Source: Phormidesmis priestleyi ULC007 (GTDB lineage Bacteria > Cyanobacteriota > Cyanobacteriia > Leptolyngbyales > Leptolyngbyaceae). Taken from it: a DNA stretch of 64,000 nucleotides. Below are positions 55,485 to 64,000 of this stretch, one piece after another. The notes beneath the pieces were generated by a model that saw only the letters and a program-made list of their open reading frames with translations, was not told the DNA's origin and did no database searches. Made by a program: the position numbers and the translations under genes. Positions within the stretch are counted from its first letter, which is position 1, and every line of letters begins with the position of its first letter. The stretch spans positions 1 through 64,000 of the forward strand of contig NZ_MPPI01000019.1 in NCBI RefSeq assembly GCF_001895925.1, given 5' to 3'.

Positions 55485-56753
55485 ATGAGATTGAATGGTT
55501 TGCTAGTTAAGACGATCAATCACTCCACTCTAAAATCCTTAAGCCTGATTGCGGTTTTCGGAGCGCTGCTAGGATCATGCGGCAGCCCCAGTGCTAATTC
55601 ACCCACTTCACCCACAGGGGCATCTCCAGAATCGCCCGCCGCCGGGAAAGACTTTACGGTTGGCATGGTGCTAGTCGGGCCCAAACAAGACGGCGGCTGG
55701 AATCAGGCACAATTTGAAGGCATTCAGACTGCTTTAAAGACCATTCCCGGCACAAAGTTGGAGTATGTCGATAAAGTCAACGTTGCCGATCGTCCCAATG
55801 TTAAAGGCTCTCAAGTTGCCGATGATCTGATCAGCAAAGGTGCCAAGTTTGTGATTTTTAACTCTGACGATTTTAAAGATGATGCGCTGGCAACCGCAAA
55901 AAAACACCCCGATGTGACAGTGATTCACGCCTCTGGTGACTATGCCTGGAAGGAAGGGAAAAACTTCAAAAATCAGCCAAACCTGGGCAACATCATGGGG
56001 CGGATGGAGTATGGCAAAATGATCGCGGGCTGTGCTGCCGCCTTGGGAACCGAAACCGGAAAAATCGGCTATCTCGGCCCCCTAATTAACGATGAAACGC
56101 GCCGCTATTCGTCATCTGCCTACCTGGGGGCAAAATATTGTTGGGAGACCTACCGCAAAAAAAAGGCAGAAAACCTCAACTTCAAAGTCACTTGGATTGG
56201 GTTTTGGTTCAACATTCCCGGTAAGACTTTAGACCCGACCAAAGTCGCAGATGACTATTATAACGGTGGCTATGATGTCGTTATGTCGGGGATTGACACA
56301 CCCGAAGCCGCCGTGCAGGGCAAAAAAGCGGCGGAAGCTGGAAAAAAAGTCAAATTTGTTCACTATGACTTAGCCTCTGGCTGCAATCTGGCACCTGATA
56401 TTTGTCTGGGAGTGCCTTATTACAACTGGTCGTTTCCTTATGCGAACTCGATTAAAAAAGCGATCGCGGGCAACTATACCAGCGAGTTTACCTGGCTTGC
56501 ACCCGATTGGAAAGATATCAACAATCCTGAAACGTCAATGGTTGGTTTCAATCCTGGAACCGCACTGGGCGATAATAAAAAGTTTTTGGATGAGTTTATC
56601 AAAGGCTTAGGAGATGGCAGCATTAATCCCTTTAAAGGCCCGTTAAACTTCCAAGACGGAACGCCGTTCTTAAAAGCAGGAGAAACCGCAACCGATCAAC
56701 AAATTTGGTATTTGCCACAATTGTTAGCAGGAATGGAAGGATCAAGCAAATAA
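55485..56753 (+). CDS. BMP-family lipoprotein, substrate-binding protein of a nucleoside-type ABC importer
   Basis: 422 residues from ATG 55485. Lipobox GALLGSCGS gives a lipid-anchored Cys. BMP/PBP1-like domain: TVGMVLVGPKQDGGWNQAQFEGI, NIMGRMEYGKMIAGCAAAL, YYNGGYDVVMSGIDTPEAAV. Family members bind purine nucleosides or similar ligands. GTG 55410 could add 25 residues, but the lipobox spacing suits 55485. The ATPase and permease follow after a ~380-bp repeat-filled gap. Confidence 0.93.
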   Translation: MRLNGLLVKTINHSTLKSLSLIAVFGALLGSCGSPSANSPTSPTGASPESPAAGKDFTVGMVLVGPKQDGGWNQAQFEGIQTALKTIPGTKLEYVDKVNVADRPNVKGSQVADDLISKGAKFVIFNSDDFKDDALATAKKHPDVTVIHASGDYAWKEGKNFKNQPNLGNIMGRMEYGKMIAGCAAALGTETGKIGYLGPLINDETRRYSSSAYLGAKYCWETYRKKKAENLNFKVTWIGFWFNIPGKTLDPTKVADDYYNGGYDVVMSGIDTPEAAVQGKKAAEAGKKVKFVHYDLASGCNLAPDICLGVPYYNWSFPYANSIKKAIAGNYTSEFTWLAPDWKDINNPETSMVGFNPGTALGDNKKFLDEFIKGLGDGSINPFKGPLNFQDGTPFLKAGETATDQQIWYLPQLLAGMEGSSK

Positions 56754-56754
56754 G

Positions 56755-56784
56755 ACGTAGGGGCATGGCACCGCCGTGCCCATT
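56755..56784. repeat. Short palindrome, GGCATGGCACTGCCGTGCC family, copy 3
   Basis: ACGTAGGGGCATGGCACCGCCGTGCCCATT, then AGGATTGCAAGTAACC. Follows the BMP stop. Confidence 0.7.
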
Positions 56785-56812
56785 AGGATTGCAAGTAACC
56801 AATATTTTAATC

Positions 56813-57106
56813 TATAGCAATTCTATTTCAGTTGTAAGAGTGGGACAGGCTTCCAGCCTGTACGGGCAAGATGCCCATCCCACAATTCACTTAACGTCAG
56901 TTCGACAGAAATAGTTCGCTCCGAACAGCTTTGTTGAGCCGAAGGCAGTGTGAATTCGGGAAGCCCCCTAAATCCCCCAAAGTTGGGGGACTTCAAGCCA
57001 AAATTCCGGTTTCAAAGTCCCTCAGAATGGGGGATTTAGGGGGCAGAAGCCGCTGATAACGAAGCGAAAAAACTCGTCGAACTGACGTTCACTTAGGATT
57101 GCTATA
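56813..57106. repeat. TATAGCAATCCTA element, interrupted copy
   Basis: Left end TATAGCAATTCTA at 56813, right end TAGGATTGCTATA at 57094-57106. The interior matches the 52582 copy up to CATTCACTT, where the AACGTCAGTTCGAC element (56893-57089) is inserted with a CACTT duplication. The gap between the BMP gene and the ATPase (56754-57136) consists almost entirely of these repeats. Confidence 0.88.
56893..57089 (+). repeat. MITE-like element, CCCCCTAAAT family, intact copy 3
   Basis: 197 bp, ends AACGTCAGTTCGAC/GTCGAACTGACGTT, core CCCCCTAAATCCCCC...GGGGGATTTAGGGGG. The target duplication CACTT is at 56888-56892 and 57090-57094. The left half is slightly longer than in copy 2 (extra ACAGCTTTGTTGAGCCGAAG). 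Confidence 0.92.
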
Positions 57107-57136
57107 CGAGCCCAAGCCAATCATAGATGACAACTG

Positions 57137-58627
57137 ATGAGAGTCGAACTTCAGAATATTTCAAAACGGTTTGGCAGTGTTCAAGCAAATGATCAGGTTT
57201 CGTTGCTCGTTGAAGCAGGCACAATTCATGGATTGTTAGGCGAAAATGGAGCCGGAAAAAGCACACTCGTTAAAGTGCTGAGTGGGTTTATCAGCCGAGA
57301 TTCTGGAGCAGTCTTGCTAGACGAAAAATCGGTTGAAATTAAAACGCCTGCTAACGCGATCGCTGCTGGCATCGGAATGCTGCACCAAGATCCGCTAGAC
57401 TTTCCGCCATTGTCGGTGTTAGACAATTTTATGGTAGGCAAAACTGGGACAGGATTTATTGATCGGGGGCGATCGCTCCGTCAATTACAGCAGTTAGCGG
57501 CTCATTTTAATTTCAATCTCAACGGCTACGAAACCGTCAACAATCTCACGGTTGGCGAACGTCAGCAGTTAGAACTTCTGCGCTTATTGTCGCTAGGTGT
57601 CAGCACCCTGATTTTAGACGAACCCACAACCGGAATTTCTGCTTCTCAAAAGACTGCCCTGTTTGAAGCAGTTAAGCAACTAGCAGCCCAGGGCAAATCA
57701 ATTATTTTTGTCTCCCATAAACTCGAAGATGTCGAAGAATTATGCGATCGCGTCACTGTTCTTCGTCACGGTAAAGTCATAGGTCGGGCTGAGATTCCTT
57801 GCCCTGATGCGGTGCTGATCGAGATGATGTTTGGTCGCGAATTAGCCCTCCCACTCAAGCCCCAAACTCGCCAATCCGAAGCGGCACTGCAACTCGAAAA
57901 GATTCGCGTTGACACCGATCGACTGTCTCTTCACCTCGGCGATCTTACCGTCTATAAAGGCGAAGTTATCGGACTCGCTGGACTCGAAGGCAGCGGACAA
58001 GAATTATTGCTATTACTCTGCGCGGGGTTGCTGCACTCTGCTTCAGGTCAGATGGTGATCAATGGTATGGAGATGACGCACAAACCCTACCAGGAATATC
58101 TCGATCGTGGGATTGGATATCTACCCGCTGATCGTTTAAAGGAGGGATTGGTAAGCGGATTGTCAATTCACGAACACGTTGCCCTACGGACTCCTGCTCG
58201 AAGTTTTTTTGTCGATTGGAAAGAAACTTTAAAGCAGACGGTGCAGGCGATCGCGATCTTCAACATTCGCGGTAAGCCCAACACACCTGTAGAACGATTA
58301 TCGGGCGGCAATCAACAGCGCACTCAATTAGCATTGCTGCCAGTGCCATTAAATCTGTTGTTAATGGAGCATCCAACTCGTGGTTTAGATATCGAATCAG
58401 TGTTGTGGGTGTGGCAACAATTGATTGCTCGATGTCAAACCGGAACGACGATTTTGTTTATGTCCTCCGATTTAGATGAAATTATGCGCTATAGCGATCG
58501 CGTCATTGTTTTTAGTGGCGGTCAAGCCTCTCGCCCGATCGCTGTTGCGGATCTCACTGTCGATCGCTTAGGAGAACTAATCGGCGGCAGGTTAAGCGAT
58601 ACGATGGAGCCATTAGCAATTTCATGA
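57137..58627 (+). CDS. ABC importer ATPase, two nucleotide-binding domains (nucleoside/sugar type)
   Basis: 496 residues. First domain: Walker A GLLGENGAGKSTL, a signature LTVGERQQLELL with Val in place of Ser, Walker B TLILDEPTTGIS and His switch FVSHKLEDV. Second domain: a degenerate Walker A (GLAGLEGSGQELL), signature LSGGNQQRTQLAL and Walker B-like LLLMEHPTRGLD, as usual in sugar/nucleoside importers where one site is inactive. The permease overlaps by four bases (ATGA). It belongs with the BMP lipoprotein. Confidence 0.94.
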   Translation: MRVELQNISKRFGSVQANDQVSLLVEAGTIHGLLGENGAGKSTLVKVLSGFISRDSGAVLLDEKSVEIKTPANAIAAGIGMLHQDPLDFPPLSVLDNFMVGKTGTGFIDRGRSLRQLQQLAAHFNFNLNGYETVNNLTVGERQQLELLRLLSLGVSTLILDEPTTGISASQKTALFEAVKQLAAQGKSIIFVSHKLEDVEELCDRVTVLRHGKVIGRAEIPCPDAVLIEMMFGRELALPLKPQTRQSEAALQLEKIRVDTDRLSLHLGDLTVYKGEVIGLAGLEGSGQELLLLLCAGLLHSASGQMVINGMEMTHKPYQEYLDRGIGYLPADRLKEGLVSGLSIHEHVALRTPARSFFVDWKETLKQTVQAIAIFNIRGKPNTPVERLSGGNQQRTQLALLPVPLNLLLMEHPTRGLDIESVLWVWQQLIARCQTGTTILFMSSDLDEIMRYSDRVIVFSGGQASRPIAVADLTVDRLGELIGGRLSDTMEPLAIS

Positions 58628-59664
58628 CCCAAAAAACTCTTTATTATCAACTGGCTGCGATCGCGCTGGCGTTACTGTTCATCACAACAATCATTTTAGT
58701 GGTGGGCGCGTCTCCCATTGAAGTGATCGCTGCGATGTGGTCGGGTTCTTTTGGCACAGTGGGACAATTTGCGAGAGTAATCGCAACTCTTGCGCCTCTT
58801 TTGCTGTGTGCGAGTGGATTGTTATTTACATTCACAGCAGGATTATATAATCTAGGCATTGAAGGACAGATTGCGTTTGGAGCGATCGTTTCCACGTTTG
58901 CAATTCAACTGACTCAAAATGCGCTCTCTCCAGCGTTGGTGATTTTGTTAGCAATTCTCATGGGCGGTGTTGGGGGCGTTTTGTGGGGGTTACTCACGGG
59001 TGCACTCAACGTTTATGGCCGCATTAACGAAATTTTTGCAGGCTTAGGTCTTAACTTTGTCGCCGATGGGTTAGCCCTCTACTTAATTTTTGGCCCTTGG
59101 AAGCGTGAAGGCGTTGCCTCAATGAGCGGCACTGAGCCGTTTTCAGAAGCGTTGTGGTTGCCGACGTTTGGTGATACTGATGCCAGCCCGATCGCGTTGC
59201 TGATTGCGATCGTTGCCGTTGCCATCACGCTAATTACTTTGCAAGGCACCTATTTTGGTTTGCGTCTACGAGCCGTTGGGCAGAATCTTCGCGCTTCCTA
59301 TACATTAGGCATTCCTTCAATTCGTCAATTGCTGAGTGCGTTTGCGATCTGTGGTGGGTTTGCTGGTGTTGCCGGAGCGTTACAAGTGCTGGCGGTTTTT
59401 CATCGTCTGATTCCTAATATTTCTAGTGGGTTAGGTTATCTCGCGCTATTAGTCGCCATGTTGGTAGGGCTGAATGCTTGGTTTATTCTTCCCGTTGCAT
59501 TTTTCTTTAGCGCTTTGAATATTGGCAGTCTACAGTTGCCGTTAGATTTGAATTTAGAATCTTCTCTCGCGGGTGTGATTCAAGGAACGCTAGTTTTGTT
59601 TGTGTTGTTGGGAAGAGGGGTCAGCGAATCGCTCCGCCAAGCCCCCAAAAATCCCACCTCGTAG
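58624..59664 (+). CDS. ABC importer permease (nucleoside type)
   Basis: 346 residues with about nine helices. Motifs TLAPLLLCASGLLFTFTAGLYNLGIEGQIAFGA and NLRASYTLGIPSIRQLLSAF (a coupling EAA-like loop) match the BMP-importer permease family. Most such importers have two permeases. Here only one gene follows the ATPase; the next gene is on the other strand. Either this permease forms a homodimer or the second is elsewhere. Confidence 0.9.
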   Translation: MTQKTLYYQLAAIALALLFITTIILVVGASPIEVIAAMWSGSFGTVGQFARVIATLAPLLLCASGLLFTFTAGLYNLGIEGQIAFGAIVSTFAIQLTQNALSPALVILLAILMGGVGGVLWGLLTGALNVYGRINEIFAGLGLNFVADGLALYLIFGPWKREGVASMSGTEPFSEALWLPTFGDTDASPIALLIAIVAVAITLITLQGTYFGLRLRAVGQNLRASYTLGIPSIRQLLSAFAICGGFAGVAGALQVLAVFHRLIPNISSGLGYLALLVAMLVGLNAWFILPVAFFFSALNIGSLQLPLDLNLESSLAGVIQGTLVLFVLLGRGVSESLRQAPKNPTS

Positions 59665-59690
59665 GGACATGGCACTGCCGTGTCCACTAT
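59661..59690. repeat. Short palindrome, GGCATGGCACTGCCGTGCC family, copy 4
   Basis: GTAGGGACATGGCACTGCCGTGTCC, then ATCCTTGCAGTAACAC. It directly follows the permease stop between convergent genes. Confidence 0.7.
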
Positions 59691-59722
59691 CCTTGCAGTA
59701 ACACACCATTCAATCCACAATC

Positions 59723-61276
59723 CTAAGCATCGATCTCTAGAGAACCGACCGGATAAGCAACGCACGTCAGCACATAACCCGCTTTCTGATCCGCGATCGT
59801 CAATGCGGTTGGAGAAGTCTGATAGCGAACTTCTCCCTTCTGAACGCTCACCTTACACGCCCCACACGCGCCAACTCGACAAGCATGACGCAGTTGAACG
59901 CCTTCTTGTTCTGCTGCTTCTAAAATAGACATACCATCGTCTGCCAAAACCCGTTGATCAGATTTGGTGAAGTGAATCACAGAAGCCGTGTTTTGGGAAG
60001 CGGATTGAGCTGAGCGCAGCGGATCTGAACGAGAGTTTTTACCATTGCTGGCACTCAAAAACTCAGACGGAAGCGTTTTGATCAACGTCGCATCGAGCTG
60101 CCCCTCCTCAGATGCAGACCGGGCTGAAACGGGTGAGCTTGACGACTTGCCGCCAAAGCTTTCTTCTTGGTAGTTTTGCATGGGAAATTCCAGCTTTTCT
60201 AACAAAGAGCGAGTCGTTTGCATAAAGCCTTCTGAACCACACACGTAAACCGATCGCTCCAGAAAATCGGGTGCCATTAGGGGCAGCATCGATTCAGAAA
60301 TGCGTCCGGTCAATCCCATCCAAGCGTGTTTGGGAGACGGTCGAGTTACGGTGATTGCTAAACGCAGATTTGGCATTTGAGCCGCGATCGCTTCTAACTC
60401 TGCCCGAAACACAATATCTTCTGGCGAAGCAGCACTATAAAGAAAGATAATGTCGCAGTCTGTCAGCGTGTCTTGCACCCAACGCACCATTGACATCATG
60501 GGCGTGATGCCGCTCCCGGCTGAGATCAACAGTAGTTTAGAGGGCACTTGGGGCAAACAGCTAAAGTTCCCCATCGCGCCGCCGATCAGCTTGACGCGAT
60601 CGCCGACTTTAAGATGATCGTGCAACCAATTAGAGACCAGACCGGGGGACAATTCTGGCTGATCAGGCGGGCTGGGCACTCGCTTAACAGTGACGCTCAA
60701 GTGATAAGGGCGGGTCGGAGACGAAGAAATCGAGTAGCAGCGGATGACTGGCTTGTTATCAACCACAATCTCTAAATTGACAAACTGCCCTGGTTGATAG
60801 CAAAACAACACGGGCGGTTCTGCAACAAAACAAAAGGTTTTTACGTCAGGAGTTTCATCAACAATGCGACAACAACGACAGAGCAAATCTTCTCCTGCCC
60901 AGATCTGAGTCGGTAGCATATTAGAATCGATCGCAGTTTCAGCCGCCGCAGACAAAGGAGCTACCAAGGCTTCAACGTGTAAAAATGTTTGCCCAAGCTG
61001 AAGCAAGTCACCAGGTTGAAGGGGATGCGGATCGTCTATGGGAATGGTCTCACCATTGAGTAGTGAACCCGATGCGCTGCCCACATCAACAAAATAGTAA
61101 GTCGGGTCGAGATAGACAATTCGCCCATGAACTCGACTCACCTCTGGACTCATCAGCACTAAATCACAGGTGGTGCTGCGTCCAATCACCCACTCTGTTT
61201 GTCCGGGGTGGGATGCTTGAAGCTGATGATTTTGAAATTCTCGTTGCTCAAAGTTGACTGACTTTAGAATCAACAT
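59723..61276 (-). CDS. FHA - flavin/NAD reductase - 2Fe-2S ferredoxin fusion
   Basis: 517 residues. FHA domain at about 20-105 (WVIGRSTTCDLVL, VSRVHGRIVYLD), which binds phosphothreonine. Then a ferredoxin-NAD(P) reductase (~125-345: RCYSISSSPTRPYHLSVTVKRV for FAD, LLISAGSGITPMMSMVRW for NAD(P), VYVCGSEGFMQTTR). A Ser-rich linker of ~75 residues leads to a plant-type 2Fe-2S domain (HACRVGACGACKVSV, final Cys in VLTCVAY). It resembles HCP reductase with FHA added. GGAGG lies before ATG 61276. It is 54 bp after the 4Fe-4S membrane gene and probably co-transcribed. Confidence 0.93.
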   Translation of the reverse strand: MLILKSVNFEQREFQNHQLQASHPGQTEWVIGRSTTCDLVLMSPEVSRVHGRIVYLDPTYYFVDVGSASGSLLNGETIPIDDPHPLQPGDLLQLGQTFLHVEALVAPLSAAAETAIDSNMLPTQIWAGEDLLCRCCRIVDETPDVKTFCFVAEPPVLFCYQPGQFVNLEIVVDNKPVIRCYSISSSPTRPYHLSVTVKRVPSPPDQPELSPGLVSNWLHDHLKVGDRVKLIGGAMGNFSCLPQVPSKLLLISAGSGITPMMSMVRWVQDTLTDCDIIFLYSAASPEDIVFRAELEAIAAQMPNLRLAITVTRPSPKHAWMGLTGRISESMLPLMAPDFLERSVYVCGSEGFMQTTRSLLEKLEFPMQNYQEESFGGKSSSSPVSARSASEEGQLDATLIKTLPSEFLSASNGKNSRSDPLRSAQSASQNTASVIHFTKSDQRVLADDGMSILEAAEQEGVQLRHACRVGACGACKVSVQKGEVRYQTSPTALTIADQKAGYVLTCVAYPVGSLEIDA

Positions 61277-61330
61277 CGTGAGTAACCTCCTGGGTGATCA
61301 GTGATTGGCATGAATTCTTACCGCTTGTCA

Positions 61331-63025
61331 TTAAGCGTTCGATTTTTTGGATGGTTTTGCGATCGTTCTTGCTAGAGTTACCGCCGTGTGAAAGGCTTCT
61401 GTTGACGGTTGAGAGCCAGACAGAATCTCTGAATTTGTGGCAGCGATCGTCTCGATCGTCGAAAAGTGATCGGCATCAGTTAGCTGCAAATCTTGTCTCA
61501 GTTGCCGACAAAATTCAAAACTGCCAGAGGCACTCGTGGTTTGTTGCCGCAACAAGTCGAGTACAACACCTGTATAGGTTTGCAGTCGCAATTGTTGAGA
61601 GACTCCCTGCAAAACTTTTACCAGCGTGTAAATTTCATCTGGCGTAAGATCATCGAGCGATCGTCCTTCTAGCAGCGTTGGCTCGATCGACAGCTTTTGC
61701 AGTTGTTTACGCAAACTAGTGGTCATGTTTTCGCGCTCATATTGAGTGCGGGTGCGGCGAAAAGTGCGATAGAGCCACAGAGAGCCAACCAAAACAATGA
61801 GTGCGTTAAAGGCAAACAATGGATAATCGGGCAAGCGATTTAACGAAGGACGGGCCCCATAAGAAAAGAATGTCCAAAAAGAAGTGACGGTAAACAGCGT
61901 GAACACAATATGTTGTGCTTGCTCTTGAGAGATCGCGCGACCTTTTCGGACAATCACCTTGCGACACAGTTTTTCTAATATCAGCCCTAATGTTAGAGTG
62001 ATCGCAATCAAAACCGCAAACGTGATGAAAACTGCGAACGCTTTTGGAATCGGAATGGCGTGGTTATAAAGATAAAAACCTGTGTCGAATGCATTGGCAA
62101 CTTGATCTCGTTCGTGAGTCCATGCACCTGTAAAATAATAATCCCAATTGCCTGCGTAGAGAAAATAGTATAGGTAAAAAGCAATCACCATGCCTAGATA
62201 CCCATATTGAACGAGCCGCCGACCTGGTTTAGTAAAATCTGTCCAGTAGGTTTTTTCGGCATCAATGTCGATGCAAGCCGCTTTACATCCGACACAGGCG
62301 CTTTGTTCTTGACCCGTTTTTGAGTCGGTGGTACGACACATTGACTGAGTAATCGTTGCCCTGGGTTTGAGATAATTTTGACTGCCCAACAGCGATCGCG
62401 GCCCCGTATAAACCATTTGCACAGGTGCCATCGGGCAAAAATATTGACACCAGCTTTTGCCTGCATATAGATAGCCGATCAGCATTGCACAGAAAATCGT
62501 TGCAATCAGAAAAATTCCCAAGGCAAACCGATCGGAGTTGACATATAAAATGCGAAGTCCTAACCCCAGCACAAATAGCCCAAACTGAACATAGAGATGA
62601 TTGCGTCCTAGCCAAGAGTTTTCGCCGATCGTCACCACTTCTCGCCGAACTTCACCCGTGACCCGATCGACCACCTTTCGCCGTCGCTGAATTCCCAACG
62701 CGCGCGGAATCTGTGACAAAAATGAGAGGGGACAAATCCGTCGCCAAAATTCATGTCCAAGCACCAATAGAACAAAAATCCCAGTGGGCACCACCATTGC
62801 CCACCAGATCAAAGCACTCATTGAAAAGGCTGACTGGGGCAGACACCGCTCTCGAACCTTGACGCACTGACTAAGATTAACGTGAAAGGGACTGCTTAGA
62901 TTGTTGGGTTGAGTCCACGCGGTGGTGATGGGATCATAAAAAAGCGACGCAATTAACAATAGCCATCCAATGGTGAGTAACCAGCGAACGCGATGCATGG
63001 TCTTCTCGGAAACTTGATTCAGCAT
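61331..63025 (-). CDS. Polytopic 4Fe-4S membrane protein (NapH/NosR/RnfA-like electron carrier)
   Basis: 564 residues, six or more membrane helices. Cluster motifs: CQYFCPMAPVQ (residues ~195-205) and CVGCKAACIDID (~245), like polyferredoxins that pass electrons across or along the membrane; the second set has CxxCxxxC with a nearby Cys. An N-terminal loop has two Cys (SQCVKVRERCLPQ). The C-terminal ~130 residues are soluble and helical. ATG 63025 or ATG 62998 (MHRVRWLLT) may be the start. It is followed 54 bp later by the FHA-reductase gene. Confidence 0.88.
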   Translation of the reverse strand: MLNQVSEKTMHRVRWLLTIGWLLLIASLFYDPITTAWTQPNNLSSPFHVNLSQCVKVRERCLPQSAFSMSALIWWAMVVPTGIFVLLVLGHEFWRRICPLSFLSQIPRALGIQRRRKVVDRVTGEVRREVVTIGENSWLGRNHLYVQFGLFVLGLGLRILYVNSDRFALGIFLIATIFCAMLIGYLYAGKSWCQYFCPMAPVQMVYTGPRSLLGSQNYLKPRATITQSMCRTTDSKTGQEQSACVGCKAACIDIDAEKTYWTDFTKPGRRLVQYGYLGMVIAFYLYYFLYAGNWDYYFTGAWTHERDQVANAFDTGFYLYNHAIPIPKAFAVFITFAVLIAITLTLGLILEKLCRKVIVRKGRAISQEQAQHIVFTLFTVTSFWTFFSYGARPSLNRLPDYPLFAFNALIVLVGSLWLYRTFRRTRTQYERENMTTSLRKQLQKLSIEPTLLEGRSLDDLTPDEIYTLVKVLQGVSQQLRLQTYTGVVLDLLRQQTTSASGSFEFCRQLRQDLQLTDADHFSTIETIAATNSEILSGSQPSTEAFHTAVTLARTIAKPSKKSNA

Positions 63026-63145
63026 AGGTGTTACCTCTTTTCGGAACGGTTAGCGTCACGTCAGTTAGACACGACGAAAATGCAAAATCAGATCAAAATT
63101 TATCGATAAACAACCCCGTGAAAACAGTAGCCGTTAGTAAATTGA

Positions 63146-64000
63146 TTAATGAATCGCTTCGTGATTGATTTGCCAAAAACTCACCCGTTTATTTGCATTC
63201 CAAGTCACTAAATAGTCATGATCTGGACTAAATGCAACATTCGCTGGATGCTCTAGTGTTCCTGTCTCTCGCATCACTAAATTTCCAGATTGAGGAATCC
63301 AAGTGCGAATGCTGCCGTTGCTATGAACGGTCATAATATTGCGATTGCACCTGGAAATTAGAATAGGATTAGCAGAGGCCTCTGGCAAAACCTGGACTAA
63401 AGCTTCGCGGTTGAGATCCCACATCAGCCCTCGGTCTTTGCCGAAGCTAATCAGCGTGTGATCATTGACCAGTTGTAAGCCAACGATCGTGTCGGTATGC
63501 CCTGAAAACGTTCGATGAATCTTCCCAGTGCGGAGATCCCAGACTTGAAGCTGACGATTAGCACAAGGTGCAGCTTTGCAGAAACCGCGACTGGCAGTGA
63601 TCAGAGTGTTAGAAGTCGCGCCGTAGGTGATAGCAGTCACGTCTGCTTGCGGGAGGTTTAGAGTTTGCAGCAGTGCGCCAGTTTTTAAATTCCATTGGCG
63701 CAAGGTTCTATCTTTACTACTACTACTGACCAATGTTTGTAGATCCGGACTAATTGCGATCGCGGTTACAGACTTTTGATGTCCTTTAAAGGTTTTAAGA
63801 AATTTTCCTGAAGCTGCATCCCAAAGTTGGAGAGTGCCATCTTCGCGACCACTGACCAACAATTTGCTGTTTTGGCTAATGGCTAACGTCGTCACGGGTG
63901 CTTTATATCCCACCAGAGTTTTGATGCGCCTCCCACTGGGCAACGACCACAGGCGTAAGACATGATCGGCTCCGGCAGTCACCATGACTTGATTGTTGGG
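63146..64000 (-). CDS. WD40-repeat protein, 5' end beyond the window
   Basis: At least 285 residues visible; the frame is still open at the edge. Six or more WD units, for example VTTLAISQNSKLLVSGREDGTLQLWDA, VTAIAISPDLQTLVSSSSKDRTLRQWN, LQVWDLRTGKIHRTFSGH. The last strand ends FWQINHEAIH. A beta-propeller scaffold. It lies 120 bp upstream of the 4Fe-4S membrane gene on the same strand and may be its operon partner. Confidence 0.9.
   Translation of the reverse strand, partial: PNNQVMVTAGADHVLRLWSLPSGRRIKTLVGYKAPVTTLAISQNSKLLVSGREDGTLQLWDAASGKFLKTFKGHQKSVTAIAISPDLQTLVSSSSKDRTLRQWNLKTGALLQTLNLPQADVTAITYGATSNTLITASRGFCKAAPCANRQLQVWDLRTGKIHRTFSGHTDTIVGLQLVNDHTLISFGKDRGLMWDLNREALVQVLPEASANPILISRCNRNIMTVHSNGSIRTWIPQSGNLVMRETGTLEHPANVAFSPDHDYLVTWNANKRVSFWQINHEAIH

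Overview
The window is chromosomal DNA of a cyanobacterium. The evidence is a photosystem I psaC gene, many cyanobacteria-specific families (DUF3370, DUF2555, DUF4912, GH100 invertase) and frequent GCGATCGC (HIP1-like) octamers. A genus cannot be read from the sequence; a large, repeat-rich filamentous genome is my guess. I saw no rRNA, tRNA or CRISPR array.

Layout. 0-7 kb: a small conserved protein, an unknown protein and glmS, then a compact conflict island. The island holds a RelE/ParE-type toxin-antitoxin pair, a VapBC pair, a NACHT NTPase and a contiguous small helical partner; NACHT and partner share a GRDQI motif. 7-19.6 kb is mostly housekeeping: psaC, a TPR protein, an Rpn-type nuclease, an HdrB-like protein, acpP-fabF, transketolase, a GT-C-like membrane protein, a MarR regulator and a DUF3370 protein. 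19.7-25.7 kb: an amidohydrolase remnant, small secreted and J-domain proteins, a membrane protein, fumC and a broken MazE antitoxin. 25.7-30 kb is a wrecked type I secretion locus: intact HlyD, truncated HlyB, and an RTX protein fused to a truncated transposase and cut near its 3' end by a small insert with a visible target duplication. 30-39.5 kb: a methyltransferase-glycosyltransferase fusion, a PBP-DUF4912 fusion, a broken REP-type transposase abutted by a TnpB element, coaBC, DUF2555, an esterase and a GH100 invertase.

39.9-50.8 kb is the most unusual region. Five genes encode large proteins with repeated beta-rich modules (two are paralogues), an unknown 298-residue protein and a protein whose Gln/Cys/His/Asn spacing matches papain except for a longer Cys-His interval. 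The first gene is split by an IS1-like element and the last carries two in-frame stops. Copies of one palindromic repeat sit between and around these genes.

51-64 kb: cbiD, a ClC channel fused to CBS and universal stress domains, a nucleoside-type BMP/ABC importer with one permease, then an FHA-flavin reductase-ferredoxin fusion beside a polyferredoxin-like membrane protein, and a WD40 protein running off the right edge.

Several families of short inverted-repeat elements are scattered through the window. One element is inserted inside another with a clean 5-bp target duplication, and an uninterrupted copy of the host element lies 4 kb away.
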